From Dyella_B sp036746095 (GTDB taxonomy: Bacteria > Pseudomonadota > Gammaproteobacteria > Xanthomonadales > Rhodanobacteraceae), in contig NZ_DAIOEU010000001.1 of the NCBI RefSeq assembly GCF_036746095.1, positions 242,047 to 306,046 of the forward strand: a stretch of DNA of 64,000 bases. The letters are read 5' to 3'. Below the pieces are notes generated by a model, which saw only the letters and a list, made by a program, of their open reading frames with translations, had not been told where the DNA came from and searched no databases. Shown in pieces: positions 52,686 through 61,093 of the stretch (position 1 is its first letter; each line of letters begins with the position of its first letter). The translations under genes and the position numbers were made by a program.

Positions 52686-53141
52686 ATGGAACAATCCCCG
52701 CAGATTGGCGACAGGATCTCCGATAAATCAGCGCCACCCGACGAAGCCGCCGTGCGTCACTGGATCGGGCTAGAGGCGTTCGCGCATTGGGCCAAGCTGC
52801 AGGACTGGATAGAGGCATGCTATCCAGGTGTTTTTTCGCCGGATTGGCTCTATGGCGGCAAGCGGCGCGGCTGGTCTTTGCGCTACAAGAAGAACAAGGC
52901 GTTCTGCACGCTCTTGCCGGAATATCGGCGGCTCTCCGTCCTCGTTGTCCTGGGCGGAACGGAACGAGAGAAGTTTGAGGACAGGCGTTATGCGTGGCGC
53001 CCGCCATTGATCAAGCACTATGACGAAGCCCCGAGCTATCCTGACGGGAAATGGCTGACCATGGCGATTTCGTCCGCAGCTGATCGTCGTGATGTGATGG
53101 AGCTCCTGGCCATGAAACGTCCTCCGCGGCCACCGCATTGA
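52686..53141 (+). CDS. DUF3788-like protein
   Basis: A 151-aa cytoplasmic protein. AAGGAGA lies 8 nt before ATG 52686. The pattern WIGLEAFAHWAKLQDWIEAC, DWLYGGKRRGWSLRYKKNKA and FCTLLPEYRRLSVLVVLGG is that of DUF3788/YdhG-like small proteins that bind unknown ligands in a beta-barrel. EAPSYPDGKWLTMAISS follows near the end. Confidence 0.85.
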   Translation: MEQSPQIGDRISDKSAPPDEAAVRHWIGLEAFAHWAKLQDWIEACYPGVFSPDWLYGGKRRGWSLRYKKNKAFCTLLPEYRRLSVLVVLGGTEREKFEDRRYAWRPPLIKHYDEAPSYPDGKWLTMAISSAADRRDVMELLAMKRPPRPPH

Positions 53142-53511
53142 GTGTCATGCAATTCCTCCAACTTTTTGTACGTGCACGCTCGGGCGACGATCATGCACGT
53201 CGGCTGGCTGAGCCAGCTTTTGCAAATGATCACGCTTGCTGGCCAATGGGAGGTTGGCTGCCTCATGAATGGCCTCCCCGGCATGGTCCTTTTCAGCATT
53301 TATTGAGCAAAAGCAGTCTCGACATGGGTGTCGGCCGGGCCTAACGTGGCGGCCTGTCAAACCAGCTGGGCCCTGGTGGGCAGCTCGGCGCAAACCGAGG
53401 GTGCTGAAGAATGGCATCTGATGCGAACGTGAGAGCAAAGCCCGAAGCTAACCAGGAAAGCTCTAGCATGGTCGGGCTTTGTTTACGATCCCATCAGCCA
53501 GGAAAAAAACA
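53142..53511. other. Gene-free interval ahead of the GST gene
   Basis: 370 bp. Nothing is recognised in 53142-53430. The last part holds the 10-bp stem at 53436-53481 and the GST ribosome-binding site (AGGA at about 53500). Confidence 0.6.
53436..53481 (+). terminator. Terminator-like hairpin in the GST leader
   Basis: CAAAGCCCGA (53436-53445) pairs perfectly with TCGGGCTTTG (53472-53481), and TTT follows. The loop is 26 nt. It lies 31 bp before the GST start, so it could end the DUF3788 transcript or attenuate GST expression. Confidence 0.6.
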
Positions 53512-54210
53512 GTGACGCTCAACCATCCCATTTTTACGCGCTGGCCCGCGCAGCATCCTGACCGGCTCCAGCTCTTTTCGCTGCCGACCCCGAACGGGGT
53601 GAAGATCGGCATCATGCTTGAGGAAACGGGGCTCGCCTATGAACCGCACCGGATCGACATCATGGCGAACGAGAACCGTGATCCCGCCTTCATCGCACTC
53701 AACCCGAATGGCAAGATTCCAGCAATTTACGACCCCGAAGGGCCGGGCGGCCGGCCGCTGGCGTTGTGGGAATCAGGGGCGATCCTGATCTATCTCGCCG
53801 AGAAAAGCGGGCAGTTGCTCTCGACCGATCCCGGTACGCGGTACGAAACGATCCAGTGGCTGATGTGGCAGATGGGAGGCGTCGGGCCAATGTTCGGCCA
53901 AGTGGGCTTCTTCAACAAATTTGCCGGTAAGGCGTATGAGGACAAGCGGCCGCTGGAACGCTACGCGACCGAATCGGCAAGACTGCTTGGCGTTCTCGAC
54001 CAACGCCTTGCAGGCCGGGACTGGGTGATGGGAGCGGACTACAGCATCGCCGACGTTTCACTGATCGGCTGGGTGCGCAATCTGATTGGCTTTTACGAAG
54101 CGCGTGAACTTGTCGGGTTCGATCGTTTTCTCCACGTACGCACGTGGCTAGACCGCGCGCTTTCGCGTCCGGCGGTCCAGCGCGGGCTGCTGGTGACGGC
54201 GGACAGCTGA
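53512..54210 (+). CDS. Glutathione S-transferase (GstB/YghU-like)
   Basis: A 232-aa enzyme. I chose GTG 53512 (VTLNHPIFTRWPAQHPDRLQ) with AGGA 8 nt upstream. The thioredoxin-fold part has LFSLPTPNGVKIGIMLEETG, ALNPNGKIPAIYDPE (the cis-Pro) and LWESGAILIYLAEK (the E-S-G glutathione clamp). The helical domain has MWQMGGVGPMFGQVGFF and VMGADYSIADVSLIGWV, with the N-capping box. It matches the YghU/YfcG nucleophilic group, which often acts on disulfides. Confidence 0.93.
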   Translation: MTLNHPIFTRWPAQHPDRLQLFSLPTPNGVKIGIMLEETGLAYEPHRIDIMANENRDPAFIALNPNGKIPAIYDPEGPGGRPLALWESGAILIYLAEKSGQLLSTDPGTRYETIQWLMWQMGGVGPMFGQVGFFNKFAGKAYEDKRPLERYATESARLLGVLDQRLAGRDWVMGADYSIADVSLIGWVRNLIGFYEARELVGFDRFLHVRTWLDRALSRPAVQRGLLVTADS

Positions 54211-54246
54211 GGAAAGTAACAAGCGGCACAAGCGGGACGCGGAGGC

Positions 54247-54316
54247 GCCGAAAGCTGCCACGAACACAACCGGGCTCAAAGACGCGTGGCATGTTCGCTG
54301 CCATGTTGCACGTCAT
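54247..54316 (+). pseudogene. Decayed copy of the 3' end of the gene at 58101-58577
   Basis: Roughly 80% of bases agree over 70 bp with 58489-58560. AGACGCGTGGCATGTTCGCT corresponds to AGACGCGTGACATGTTCGCT, and the encoded TRGMFAAMLHVM to TRDMFAATLRVI. No frame around it is intact. It lies in the 162-bp gap between the convergent GST and KaiC-like genes. Confidence 0.6.
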
Positions 54317-54372
54317 GTTTCTCACGACGTCTTCGCGCTGCAATCAACGTGCGCTAGCCGTACCACGCATCC

Positions 54373-55872
54373 CTATGCATGTCGGTCTCCCAGCAAGGGG
54401 TGCGTGGCAGTACTGCCGATGAACTCCGGCGTTCCGGTTAGCACGCCCTGGAAGTCGATCAGAGGTTCGCCCACCTGCAGTCCCTGGTTGTCGATGCGAA
54501 GCTCCCGGATGGTTTCTTCATGCTTTCCACTCCGGTTCTTGATCACGGAAATGGCTTTTCGGATACGGCCCCCCGCCTCAAAGAATCGAAAGAGCACCAC
54601 CGCATCCGCAATGTAAGAAACATTGATTTGCCCCGTATCCATGGGGCCCACCAATCCGAACATGGGATTGATGAGGAAGGTGGTAACGCCTGATTGATTC
54701 AGAATGGCCAGCAATTCATGCATTTGCAGCAACAGCTGTTTTTCCTCCGGCATGGCCGTCAGGTAACCGTTGAGGCTGTCGATCACCACGATCTTGCATG
54801 CCTTCCCCTGCACGGCCTGGCTGACGTGCCAGGCAAATTCGCCGGGCGACATCTCCGCCGGATCAACCTGCAAAACAGTCAGACAGCCGGCTTGGACATA
54901 AGGCTCCAGATCGATGCCCATGCTCTGCGCGCGGTTGAATAACGTACCGATGCGCTCATCGAACTCATATAAATAGCAGCATTCTCCGCGCGCGCATGCG
55001 GCGGCGATGTATTGAAGCGCCAGGGTGGTTTTGCCGGTGCCGGCAGGCCCCGTGAGCAGGGTGCTGGTTCCCCGACGAATGCCACCTCCGACCAGCGCAT
55101 CGAGCTGAGTGATGCCGCTCGGGACCGGATCGTTGGAAAACGCGACATGATGTTGGGAAGCAATAAGGCGAGGATAAACCTCGACCCCGCCGGTTTGAAT
55201 ATTCACATCATGATAGCCGCGGATGAAGGTCGCGCCGCGCAGCTTTTGCACCTGCAGTCGCCGGCGTGCAGCGCCAAATTCCAAGGTGAAGCGTTCGAGC
55301 GAGATGACCCCGTGACTGAGGCTGTGCAGCTGGGTATCGTGCGCCGAGTGCCCGCCTGTCAGGTCATCTGTCAGTAGCACCGTGATGTGGCGAGGGGAGA
55401 AGTATTGCTTCAGGGCCAAGACTTGCCGTCGGTAGCGCAAGGGGTCCTGGGCAAGCAAGCGTAGCTCGGACAGGCTGTCAAACACCACGCGCCGAGGCGC
55501 GATGTGCTCGATCTTTTCCTGGATCAGCCGGATCGTTTCACCCAGCTCGACTTCCCAGGAATGAAGCACGGACTGGTTGCGGTCGTTGCCCAGTACGGTT
55601 TCCACCGAAGACAGATCGAACAGTTCGATGCCTTCCAGGTTCCATCCGTGCGACGCGGCCACCTCGACCAGTTCTTCTGCGGTCTCCGACAGGGTGATGT
55701 AGAGGCATCGCTCGCCGTGGCGCACTCCGTCCAACAAAAACTGTAACGACAACGTGGTCTTGCCAGAGCCTGGCTGCCCTTCCAGAAGGTAGAGATGCCC
55801 CGGCGGAAAGCCACCATGGAGAACGACATCCAAACCGGAATTGCCGGTGCTGCTACGTGCGGACGAAAACAT
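54373..55872 (-). CDS. Double-domain KaiC-like ATPase
   Basis: A 499-aa RecA-fold protein with two KaiC domains. CI: LEGQPGSGKTTLSLQFLLDG (Walker A near residue 33), LSETAEELVE (catalytic Glu pair) and RRVVFDSLSEL (Walker B). CII: LLTGPAGTGKTTLALQYIA near 278 and CKIVVIDSLNGYL. The CII start is GITQLDALVGGGIRRGTSTL. No KaiA or KaiB lies nearby. Non-clock KaiC homologues in proteobacteria are usually paired with histidine kinases and affect stress responses. The phospho-sites of cyanobacterial KaiC are not obvious. Confidence 0.92.
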   Translation of the reverse strand: MFSSARSSTGNSGLDVVLHGGFPPGHLYLLEGQPGSGKTTLSLQFLLDGVRHGERCLYITLSETAEELVEVAASHGWNLEGIELFDLSSVETVLGNDRNQSVLHSWEVELGETIRLIQEKIEHIAPRRVVFDSLSELRLLAQDPLRYRRQVLALKQYFSPRHITVLLTDDLTGGHSAHDTQLHSLSHGVISLERFTLEFGAARRRLQVQKLRGATFIRGYHDVNIQTGGVEVYPRLIASQHHVAFSNDPVPSGITQLDALVGGGIRRGTSTLLTGPAGTGKTTLALQYIAAACARGECCYLYEFDERIGTLFNRAQSMGIDLEPYVQAGCLTVLQVDPAEMSPGEFAWHVSQAVQGKACKIVVIDSLNGYLTAMPEEKQLLLQMHELLAILNQSGVTTFLINPMFGLVGPMDTGQINVSYIADAVVLFRFFEAGGRIRKAISVIKNRSGKHEETIRELRIDNQGLQVGEPLIDFQGVLTGTPEFIGSTATHPLLGDRHA

Positions 55873-56340
55873 GAGCCGCCTCAGCCGAACTCAGTTGGGA
55901 AAAGCAATGGTTGTGATGCCGTCAGTGGAGAGGGTGTGAACGCGCTGGATGAGGCTGCGGAGACCGGCTGTGTGCACACAGGGCTGCTGCAGTTTTGATG
56001 GATTGATCAGAGCATCCCTGAAGTTGATTGCTCAAAAGCGGTAACCAGGGGGGGCTTCTATGGACGAATAGCGACAAGCGCTCTAAGAGACCTATGCCTG
56101 AGAACGGAGATTCCGGAATTTGCCAACCCGTCCATCATATGCCCGGGCTTACCTTCAACATCCGATGCTCCCAACGGCTGATCAGGTTCGCCGGTCACAG
56201 GCATTCGCACGCATAAAAAGAGCGCTCATCGCACCGTTGTTGGAGGTCGCGCACTCGCCGGCGAGTGAGGTGTGGAAATATGCCTGCTACAAAACATGCC
56301 TGCTACAAAACGCTCAAAACATCGATCGGGCAACCAGCAA
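55873..56340. other. Gene-free interval upstream of the KaiC-like gene
   Basis: 468 bp. It holds a perfect 16-bp palindrome CACTCGCCGGCGAGTG (56252-56267) and a 16-bp unit ATGCCTGCTACAAAAC repeated in tandem at 56280-56311. Small open frames are present, but they overlap the better-supported minus-strand gene at 56341-56535. Confidence 0.6.
56252..56311. repeat. Palindrome followed by a 16-bp tandem duplication
   Basis: CACTCGCCGGCGAGTG is self-complementary over all 16 positions. Twelve bases later ATGCCTGCTACAAAAC occurs twice without a gap. The pair lies 30-90 bp beyond the stop of the small minus-strand gene. Confidence 0.8.
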
Positions 56341-56535
56341 TCAATATCTTTTCTTTATGGTCGACAAATCAGCGCGCACCGGGGAGCGCCCGGCAGGTGC
56401 TGGCTCGCGCTTGTACGCAGACGTCTTTGAATATCGAACTGCTTCCGTATTGGCCGTTCCGTTCGTGGGCAGCACATCGGATGCGTAGACACTATGAATC
56501 TGCGCCGCAGACAGCGGCTCATTATTACGGGACAT
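56341..56535 (-). CDS. Small protein, paralogue of 56952-57152
   Basis: A 64-aa protein beginning MSRNNEPLSAAQIHSVYASD. It aligns with the plus-strand protein at 56952: LS-AQI-x3-YA, then NxExVRYxKTSxxxRxP. That shared pattern is the main support, since the plus strand also has an open frame here. AGGTCGAT precedes the ATG. It is polar and basic at the C-terminus, with no signal or membrane segment. I recognise no family. The two copies are divergent, 416 bp apart. Confidence 0.65.
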   Translation of the reverse strand: MSRNNEPLSAAQIHSVYASDVLPTNGTANTEAVRYSKTSAYKREPAPAGRSPVRADLSTIKKRY

Positions 56536-56951
56536 ATCGACCTACCTGAAAAGAGTGTCGCAAGTGCGAGGCGACGCCGGAGGGGACCCTGTCCGCCAAC
56601 AAAGCAGGGTAAGGCTCATACGCGATTGCGAACGACCGCAGCTGAGATGCCGGGCCTGATGTGCCCCTTGACATGCAGCCATCATGCACTGCCCCGGCTT
56701 GAATAGCAATTTGAGATTACGCGATCCATGTAAAACGACTGCGGCCCATAAAGGCAGCATGTTCACCCCGCGCGTTTACCTTCACCTAACGCCTTGGCGC
56801 GCAGGATGGTTTGATGCCGGGCCAACGACAGGTCCGCCATCTCAGCCTGCGGACAATAGATGTCGCCTCTGAGCCGTGGGGCTTGTGCATGTTGCAAGGC
56901 CTCATTTTTACGCTGATCACAGCGTTCAATCCCTTATCGAGGCTGATCGAT
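56536..56951. other. Divergent region between two small paralogues
   Basis: 416 bp. Both small genes read outward from it, so it should hold their promoters. I see no strong hairpin or repeated operator. Confidence 0.5.
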
Positions 56952-57152
56952 ATGCCCCCGCATCGTTCCGAACTTCTCTCGATGGCCCAGATTCGCGATA
57001 TCTACGCCGCCAAGGCGAACAGTCGAGAAGTGACAGCTTCCAATGCTGAGAACGTGCGCTATTGGAAGACTTCTTTCTCGGGACGTGATCCAGGCCACCC
57101 GGGCTCTCCGCCGCCTCCGCCACCCCCTGCGCCCAAAAAGGGGCGCCGCTAG
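56952..57152 (+). CDS. Small protein with a poly-Pro tail, paralogue of 56341-56535
   Basis: A 66-aa protein starting MPPHRSELLSMAQIRDIYAA, with GAGG about 9 nt before the ATG. It shares LSxAQIxxxYA, ASNAENVRYWKTSFSGRDP with its divergent neighbour. The C-terminus differs: GSPPPPPPPAPKKGRR, a proline run and a basic end. No membrane or export signal. Function unknown; the pairing suggests a local duplication with inversion. Confidence 0.7.
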   Translation: MPPHRSELLSMAQIRDIYAAKANSREVTASNAENVRYWKTSFSGRDPGHPGSPPPPPPPAPKKGRR

Positions 57153-57163
57153 TACCCTCGCCG

Positions 57164-57412
57164 ATGGCCACGCACCTACGAAACCACTTCACCTTCACGG
57201 ACGATGCGCGCTTCTCGCTTGGGGAGGATCCCGATGTGCAGCAGATTGGCGCCATTCCTTATACGGAAGGAATGCCGGTACCCAGTCAAGGCGATCTCGT
57301 GCAGGTATCCATCAACGGAAAATCGCGGCAATTTGTCGTTGTCTTGCGACAATTCATTTATGAAGGCGATAGCGACATAAGCATCCGTTACGTTTTGGAT
57401 ACGATACGGTAG
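57164..57412 (+). CDS. Small hypothetical protein
   Basis: An 82-aa protein 11 bp after the poly-Pro protein and probably in the same transcript. MATHLRNHFTFTDDARFSLG, then VPSQGDLVQVSINGKSRQFV and DSDISIRYVLDTIR. The end resembles a small beta-barrel with alternating hydrophobics. A weak ribosome-binding site and no recognised family limit confidence. Confidence 0.6.
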   Translation: MATHLRNHFTFTDDARFSLGEDPDVQQIGAIPYTEGMPVPSQGDLVQVSINGKSRQFVVVLRQFIYEGDSDISIRYVLDTIR

Positions 57413-57665
57413 CCAGCAAGGGGCGACCCGTTTTCCGGCGCCGCCTGCCAATGAGGCGCTGCATGCCCTCTCCATGGGAGTTCTCCCAGCGATTGCACTT
57501 TGGATCAATCACCTTTATTGTGCGCAAGCTGAGTTTCAAGGGTCACCGTGAATTGTGGCCTGATGCTGTAGATTGCAGTTTTCCTACACCGTTGCACCCG
57601 CTTCCTCCTTGCGACCAGCTTTTTCGCCGCTATGCGGCTTTTACTCGTTCCATGGAGAAATAAAC

Positions 57666-57878
57666 ATGTCCCAAGCAGAAACCGGTACTGTGAAGTGGTT
57701 CAACGATGCCAAGGGTTTTGGCTTCATCAGTCGAGACAATGGCGGTGACGATCTATTCGTGCACTTCCGTTCGATCCAGTCTTCAGGCTTCAAGAGCCTG
57801 GCCGAGGGGCAGAAGGTGTCCTTCGCCGTGACCCAGGGCCAGAAGGGTCTGCAGGCGGAACAAGTACAGGTGATCTAA
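57666..57878 (+). CDS. csp: Cold-shock domain protein
   Basis: A 70-aa CSD protein that binds single-stranded RNA and DNA. GTVKWFNDAKGFGFISRDNG has RNP1 (KGFGFI), DDLFVHFRSI has RNP2 (LFVHF), and GQKVSFAVTQGQKGLQAEQV completes the five-strand barrel. GGAG lies about 9 nt before the ATG. A 253-bp leader, with a GCCGCTATGCGGC hairpin about 30 nt before the ATG, is of the length seen for cold-regulated csp mRNAs. An intrinsic terminator follows at 57901. Confidence 0.96.
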   Translation: MSQAETGTVKWFNDAKGFGFISRDNGGDDLFVHFRSIQSSGFKSLAEGQKVSFAVTQGQKGLQAEQVQVI

Positions 57879-57900
57879 GGGCCTTGCCCGCACGTAAAGA

Positions 57901-57927
57901 ACCCGGCTCTAGGCCGGGTTTTTTTTG
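57901..57927 (+). terminator. Intrinsic terminator of the csp gene
   Basis: ACCCGGC (57901-57907), loop TCTAG, GCCGGGT (57913-57919), then eight T residues. It lies 22 bp after the csp stop. Confidence 0.95.
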
Positions 57928-58100
57928 GCCCAACGCATGGGTCGCCCAGGTACTCCTTTTGAAGCTATCGAGGGCAGGGTGAGTGTCCGCCTCGCCAACC
58001 GGTCATTGAGCATAAGAATGCTGGTCAGCCACGGATGCAAAGAGGTATTAGGATTTATAACTGGAAATCGAGGAATTTATCGCCACAAGAGCATCGATTC

Positions 58101-58577
58101 ATGACCGACAAGCCAACTCCTGAAAACGTCGTGCTTTGGCAAAGGCGCTTGGCTTCCCAGGCCAACAACCGAGCGTGGACACTCGCGGAAATGCTTCACC
58201 GCTCGCGTGAAGAAGATGAAGAGATGCTGGATGCCGCACACGCAGCGATGTATTTCTGGAGAATGGTTGGCGAACCAGGCAATCATGCTCATGCTGCGCA
58301 ACTGCTTGCTCACGTGTATGCACTGCTTAAACTCCCTGGACCGGCAGCACACTATTTAAGCAAGGCATTGCCATACTTCGAACAACACGACTGCGCTCCC
58401 TGGGAAATGGCGTTTGCCCATGCCGTAGCAGCCAATGTCGCCTGTGCAGAGGGCAATACACTGGCGCATGCCAAGCGATACGTGGAGGCACGGGAAGCCG
58501 CCACGCACATAACCAGCCAGGAGACGCGTGACATGTTCGCTGCCACGCTGCGCGTCATACCTGCCCCCAATCTCTGA
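58101..58577 (+). CDS. Helical protein of unknown function
   Basis: A 158-aa protein. I chose ATG 58101 (MTDKPTPENVVLWQRRLASQ); the start lacks a strong Shine-Dalgarno. It is predicted all-helical: NRAWTLAEMLHRSREEDEEM, AAMYFWRMVGEPGNHAHAAQ, LLAHVYALLKLPGPAAHYLS, PWEMAFAHAVAANVACAEGN. The spacing of A/Y/L positions suggests tetratricopeptide-like repeats. The 3' end has a decayed copy at 54247-54316. Confidence 0.75.
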   Translation: MTDKPTPENVVLWQRRLASQANNRAWTLAEMLHRSREEDEEMLDAAHAAMYFWRMVGEPGNHAHAAQLLAHVYALLKLPGPAAHYLSKALPYFEQHDCAPWEMAFAHAVAANVACAEGNTLAHAKRYVEAREAATHITSQETRDMFAATLRVIPAPNL

Positions 58578-58636
58578 AGCAATACAAGCGAAGCGTTTTC
58601 TGGCGACAATCATCACAAGGCGGGAATCACAAACAC

Positions 58637-59032
58637 ATGCCACTTGAATACATCAATCCAGCGGATTTACCGGTCCCGGAAACCTACACCCAGGTCGTGG
58701 TGGGGACGGGCAGCAAGCTGGTATTTATTTCTGGCCAGGAACCCGAGGACATCCATGGCAAGCTCGTGGGTCGTGGCGATCTTGCAGCCCAGGCACGCCA
58801 GGTGTACGCCAACCTCGGCCGCGCCCTTGCTGCTGCCGGCGCCGGGCCTGAGCATGTCGCAAGAATCACCATCTACGTCGTCAACTACGACCGCGACCAA
58901 TGTTTGCCGATTATTGAAGAGGCCCGGAAAACGCTGTTCGGAGATCACAGGCCTGCCGACGTGGTGCTGGGTGTCGCGTCGTTGTCCCCTGGCTACCTGG
59001 TCGAGGTCGATGCGATTGCCGTGCTCGATTGA
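58637..59032 (+). CDS. ridA: RidA/YjgF/YER057c family protein
   Basis: A 131-aa protein. AAGGCGGGA lies upstream. VVGTGSKLVFISGQEPEDIH, QARQVYANLGRALAAAGAGP, HVARITIYVVNYDRDQ and PGYLVEVDAIAVLD cover the chorismate-mutase-like trimeric fold. In true RidA the Arg of the A-R-x-x-x-E near residue 105 hydrolyses enamines; here ADVVLGVASL stands there, so the catalytic Arg is not in the usual place and it may belong to another Rid subgroup. Confidence 0.85.
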   Translation: MPLEYINPADLPVPETYTQVVVGTGSKLVFISGQEPEDIHGKLVGRGDLAAQARQVYANLGRALAAAGAGPEHVARITIYVVNYDRDQCLPIIEEARKTLFGDHRPADVVLGVASLSPGYLVEVDAIAVLD

Positions 59033-59073
59033 CTGGACGTCGCGGTAATTAGCTGTTTGAGTGCCCAGCGAAA

Positions 59074-59111
59074 ATTTTCCCCGGCCAACCCACAGGCTTG
59101 GCTGGGAAAAT
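59074..59111. repeat. Hairpin related to the CCCCGG repeat family
   Basis: ATTTTCCCC-GCCAA (59074-59088) pairs with TTGGC-GGGAAAAT (59098-59111). The AGCGAAAATTTTCCCCGG start recalls the units at 25830 and 46540. It lies 40 bp after the RidA stop and marks the left edge of the AT-richer glycan island. Confidence 0.65.
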
Positions 59112-59275
59112 AGCTCGCTGCATCTGGGCAACGTCACGATCATGCACATGTTCGTTGTAAGCAATATATGCGGCGATTTGAATCGCCCCCTCACATTTGA
59201 ATCAAGTAACATTCTGCCTCGAAAGGTAATATCTTGCCTCGAAAGACAGTTTCACTGGCAAAGGAGATGGGGCTT

Positions 59276-60328
59276 GTGAAGGAAAGGAAGATAATTAACT
59301 TTGATGGGAGGTGCCTTCAAGATACAGGCTACCGGTCTAGTGGCATCGGAAAGTACGCGGAGTGGCTGTTCATAAAGCTTTTAGCGTCTCCGCAATTTCT
59401 TGTTAAGTTCGCGGCTCATCAGGAAGACCAATATGTCGCAAGCCTGCTCAAGAAAGTGGAGTTTGAAACAATTCCGTTCTGCGAGATGCGTTCGGGAATC
59501 TATTTCAATCCTTCGCTTATGACGCACAACAGCGAACCTTTGGATCTTGCGAGTGCGCGGGGGTTGACGAGAGTCGGAGTGGTGCACGATCTGATACCGC
59601 TTCGGCGTCCAGACGAGAGCAGCGAATACGACTTGAGTCTGTTCAAAACCATGCTCGGCAAGAGCGCTGAACTTGATGTCATAGTTGCAAATTCGCTTTG
59701 CACTATGAGGGATTATCGAGCGTGGCGTAAAGCGGATGTATCGCTGTTCGTTCTTCATCCTGAGTCACGATTCGCTGCTTGTGGGCCTGACGTCTCCCAT
59801 GCGAAAAAGGCCGTCCAGGCGATCCTGAAAATCGATTCGCCCTACGTCTTTTTCGCTGTCGCGGACCATCCAAGAAAAAATATCGAACTCGCGGCGAGGG
59901 CCGCTCCCGCCCTACAGGAACTGGGATTTGCCACAGTCGTTGGAGGAGGGATTTCGGCCACCACCATCGAGCGTCTGAGTCAGTCGTATGACCTCTCCAC
60001 AATTACGTTTACGCCGCGACTATCGGACCCGGACCTTGTATCCGTATACGTGGCCGCAGAGGCTGTTGTCATTCCTTCGTTTGATGAAGGCTTTTCACTT
60101 CCCGTTTTTGAAGCGGTCAACTTGGGTTGCCGGGTACTTGTCTCGGATATAGATGCGCATCGAGAGCAAGTGCTAGACTCAAAGCACTTCTTCAAGCCGG
60201 ATGATCTCGGCGATTTTCTTGAATCATTTCATGCGACATCTTCTTGTGAAAGCACGAATCATGTGTTGTTTGACCATACTAAAGAGCTAGCAAGTTTTCT
60301 CAATCGACTAGACGATTGTTCGTCCTGA
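59276..60328 (+). CDS. Glycosyltransferase, GT4-like
   Basis: A 350-aa transferase. GTG 59276 (VKERKIINFDGRCLQDTGYR) has AAAGGAG 9 nt upstream; a TTG at 59234 is an alternative. FDGRCLQDTGYRSSGIGKYA is the nucleotide-sugar loop; RVGVVHDLIPLRRPDESSEY and VIVANSLCTMRDY are typical of the mannosyl/rhamnosyl transferases of this group. PYVFFAVADHPRKNIELAAR and the signature PSFDEGFSLPVFEAVNLG give the donor site. First gene of a plus-strand glycan set; codon use is more AT-rich than in the left-hand cluster. Confidence 0.88.
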   Translation: MKERKIINFDGRCLQDTGYRSSGIGKYAEWLFIKLLASPQFLVKFAAHQEDQYVASLLKKVEFETIPFCEMRSGIYFNPSLMTHNSEPLDLASARGLTRVGVVHDLIPLRRPDESSEYDLSLFKTMLGKSAELDVIVANSLCTMRDYRAWRKADVSLFVLHPESRFAACGPDVSHAKKAVQAILKIDSPYVFFAVADHPRKNIELAARAAPALQELGFATVVGGGISATTIERLSQSYDLSTITFTPRLSDPDLVSVYVAAEAVVIPSFDEGFSLPVFEAVNLGCRVLVSDIDAHREQVLDSKHFFKPDDLGDFLESFHATSSCESTNHVLFDHTKELASFLNRLDDCSS

Positions 60329-60339
60329 GAGAGGAGCAC

Positions 60340-61011
60340 ATGTCTTCTGACTCGAACCCGATATCACTGCCAGCAAGCCGGCTCGAACATGTATTTGGGG
60401 AAATATACCGTCGAGGTTTATGGGGATCCAACTCCGAGAGTTCGTATTATTCGGGCGTAGGCTCCCACAAGCCAACGATTGTAGACCCTTACGTGGAAGC
60501 GGTCCGATCCTTCGTTTCAAACGTCCTGCGGGACGCGCATGCCGTCGACCTCGGGTGTGGTGATTTCAACGTTGGCAGCAAAATTTGCGACCTTTTTAGA
60601 CAAACGATAGCCTGTGACATCGTTAGCGAGTTGCTGCATCAAAACAAGGCAAGGTTTACAGATCTGTCGGTCGAATTCGTCAAGTTAGACATAGTCCACG
60701 ATAGGCTTCCTGACGGTCGAGTGGCGTTTTTACGACAGGTTCTTCAACATCTGAGCAATGGTTCCATTATTAGAGTTGTTGATAAACTCTATTCGTATCA
60801 GTACATAATCATTACTGAACATGTCCCTTTCGATCCGTCTTTTAAACCTAATTTAGACAAGTCTGACGGCGTCGATATCAGGCCTGATCATGGAAGTGGA
60901 GTAGTCCTGACTAGAGCACCCTTCTTCCTTAAAATACAGTCGGAGAAAATGCTGTGCGAGGTAGCCGACGGGATCGGCCTGATTAGGACAATTGCGTATA
61001 AATTGTGGTGA
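60340..61011 (+). CDS. SAM-dependent methyltransferase, class I
   Basis: A 223-aa enzyme. ATG 60340 has GAGGAG upstream. VFGEIYRRGLWGSNSESSYY leads into AHAVDLGCGDFNVGSKICDL, the SAM-binding motif I (D-L-G-C-G-D). VKLDIVHDRLPDGRVAFLRQ and VLQHLSNGSIIRVVDKLYSY are motifs post-I and II; YIIITEHVPFDPSFKPNLDK follows. It starts 11 bp after the glycosyltransferase and probably methylates a sugar hydroxyl. Confidence 0.85.
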   Translation: MSSDSNPISLPASRLEHVFGEIYRRGLWGSNSESSYYSGVGSHKPTIVDPYVEAVRSFVSNVLRDAHAVDLGCGDFNVGSKICDLFRQTIACDIVSELLHQNKARFTDLSVEFVKLDIVHDRLPDGRVAFLRQVLQHLSNGSIIRVVDKLYSYQYIIITEHVPFDPSFKPNLDKSDGVDIRPDHGSGVVLTRAPFFLKIQSEKMLCEVADGIGLIRTIAYKLW

Positions 61012-61093
61012 CTTTGGCCTTTGTCGAATCCTCGTGATGTTGATCCAGACATGGCACCCACTGCCGCTGATTCCTGGCGAACAGATCGATACT

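Noticed and set aside
56120..56488. 122-codon plus-strand frame
   Set aside because: It overlaps the minus-strand small gene whose protein is conserved with the one at 56952, and it runs through the tandem 16-bp repeat.
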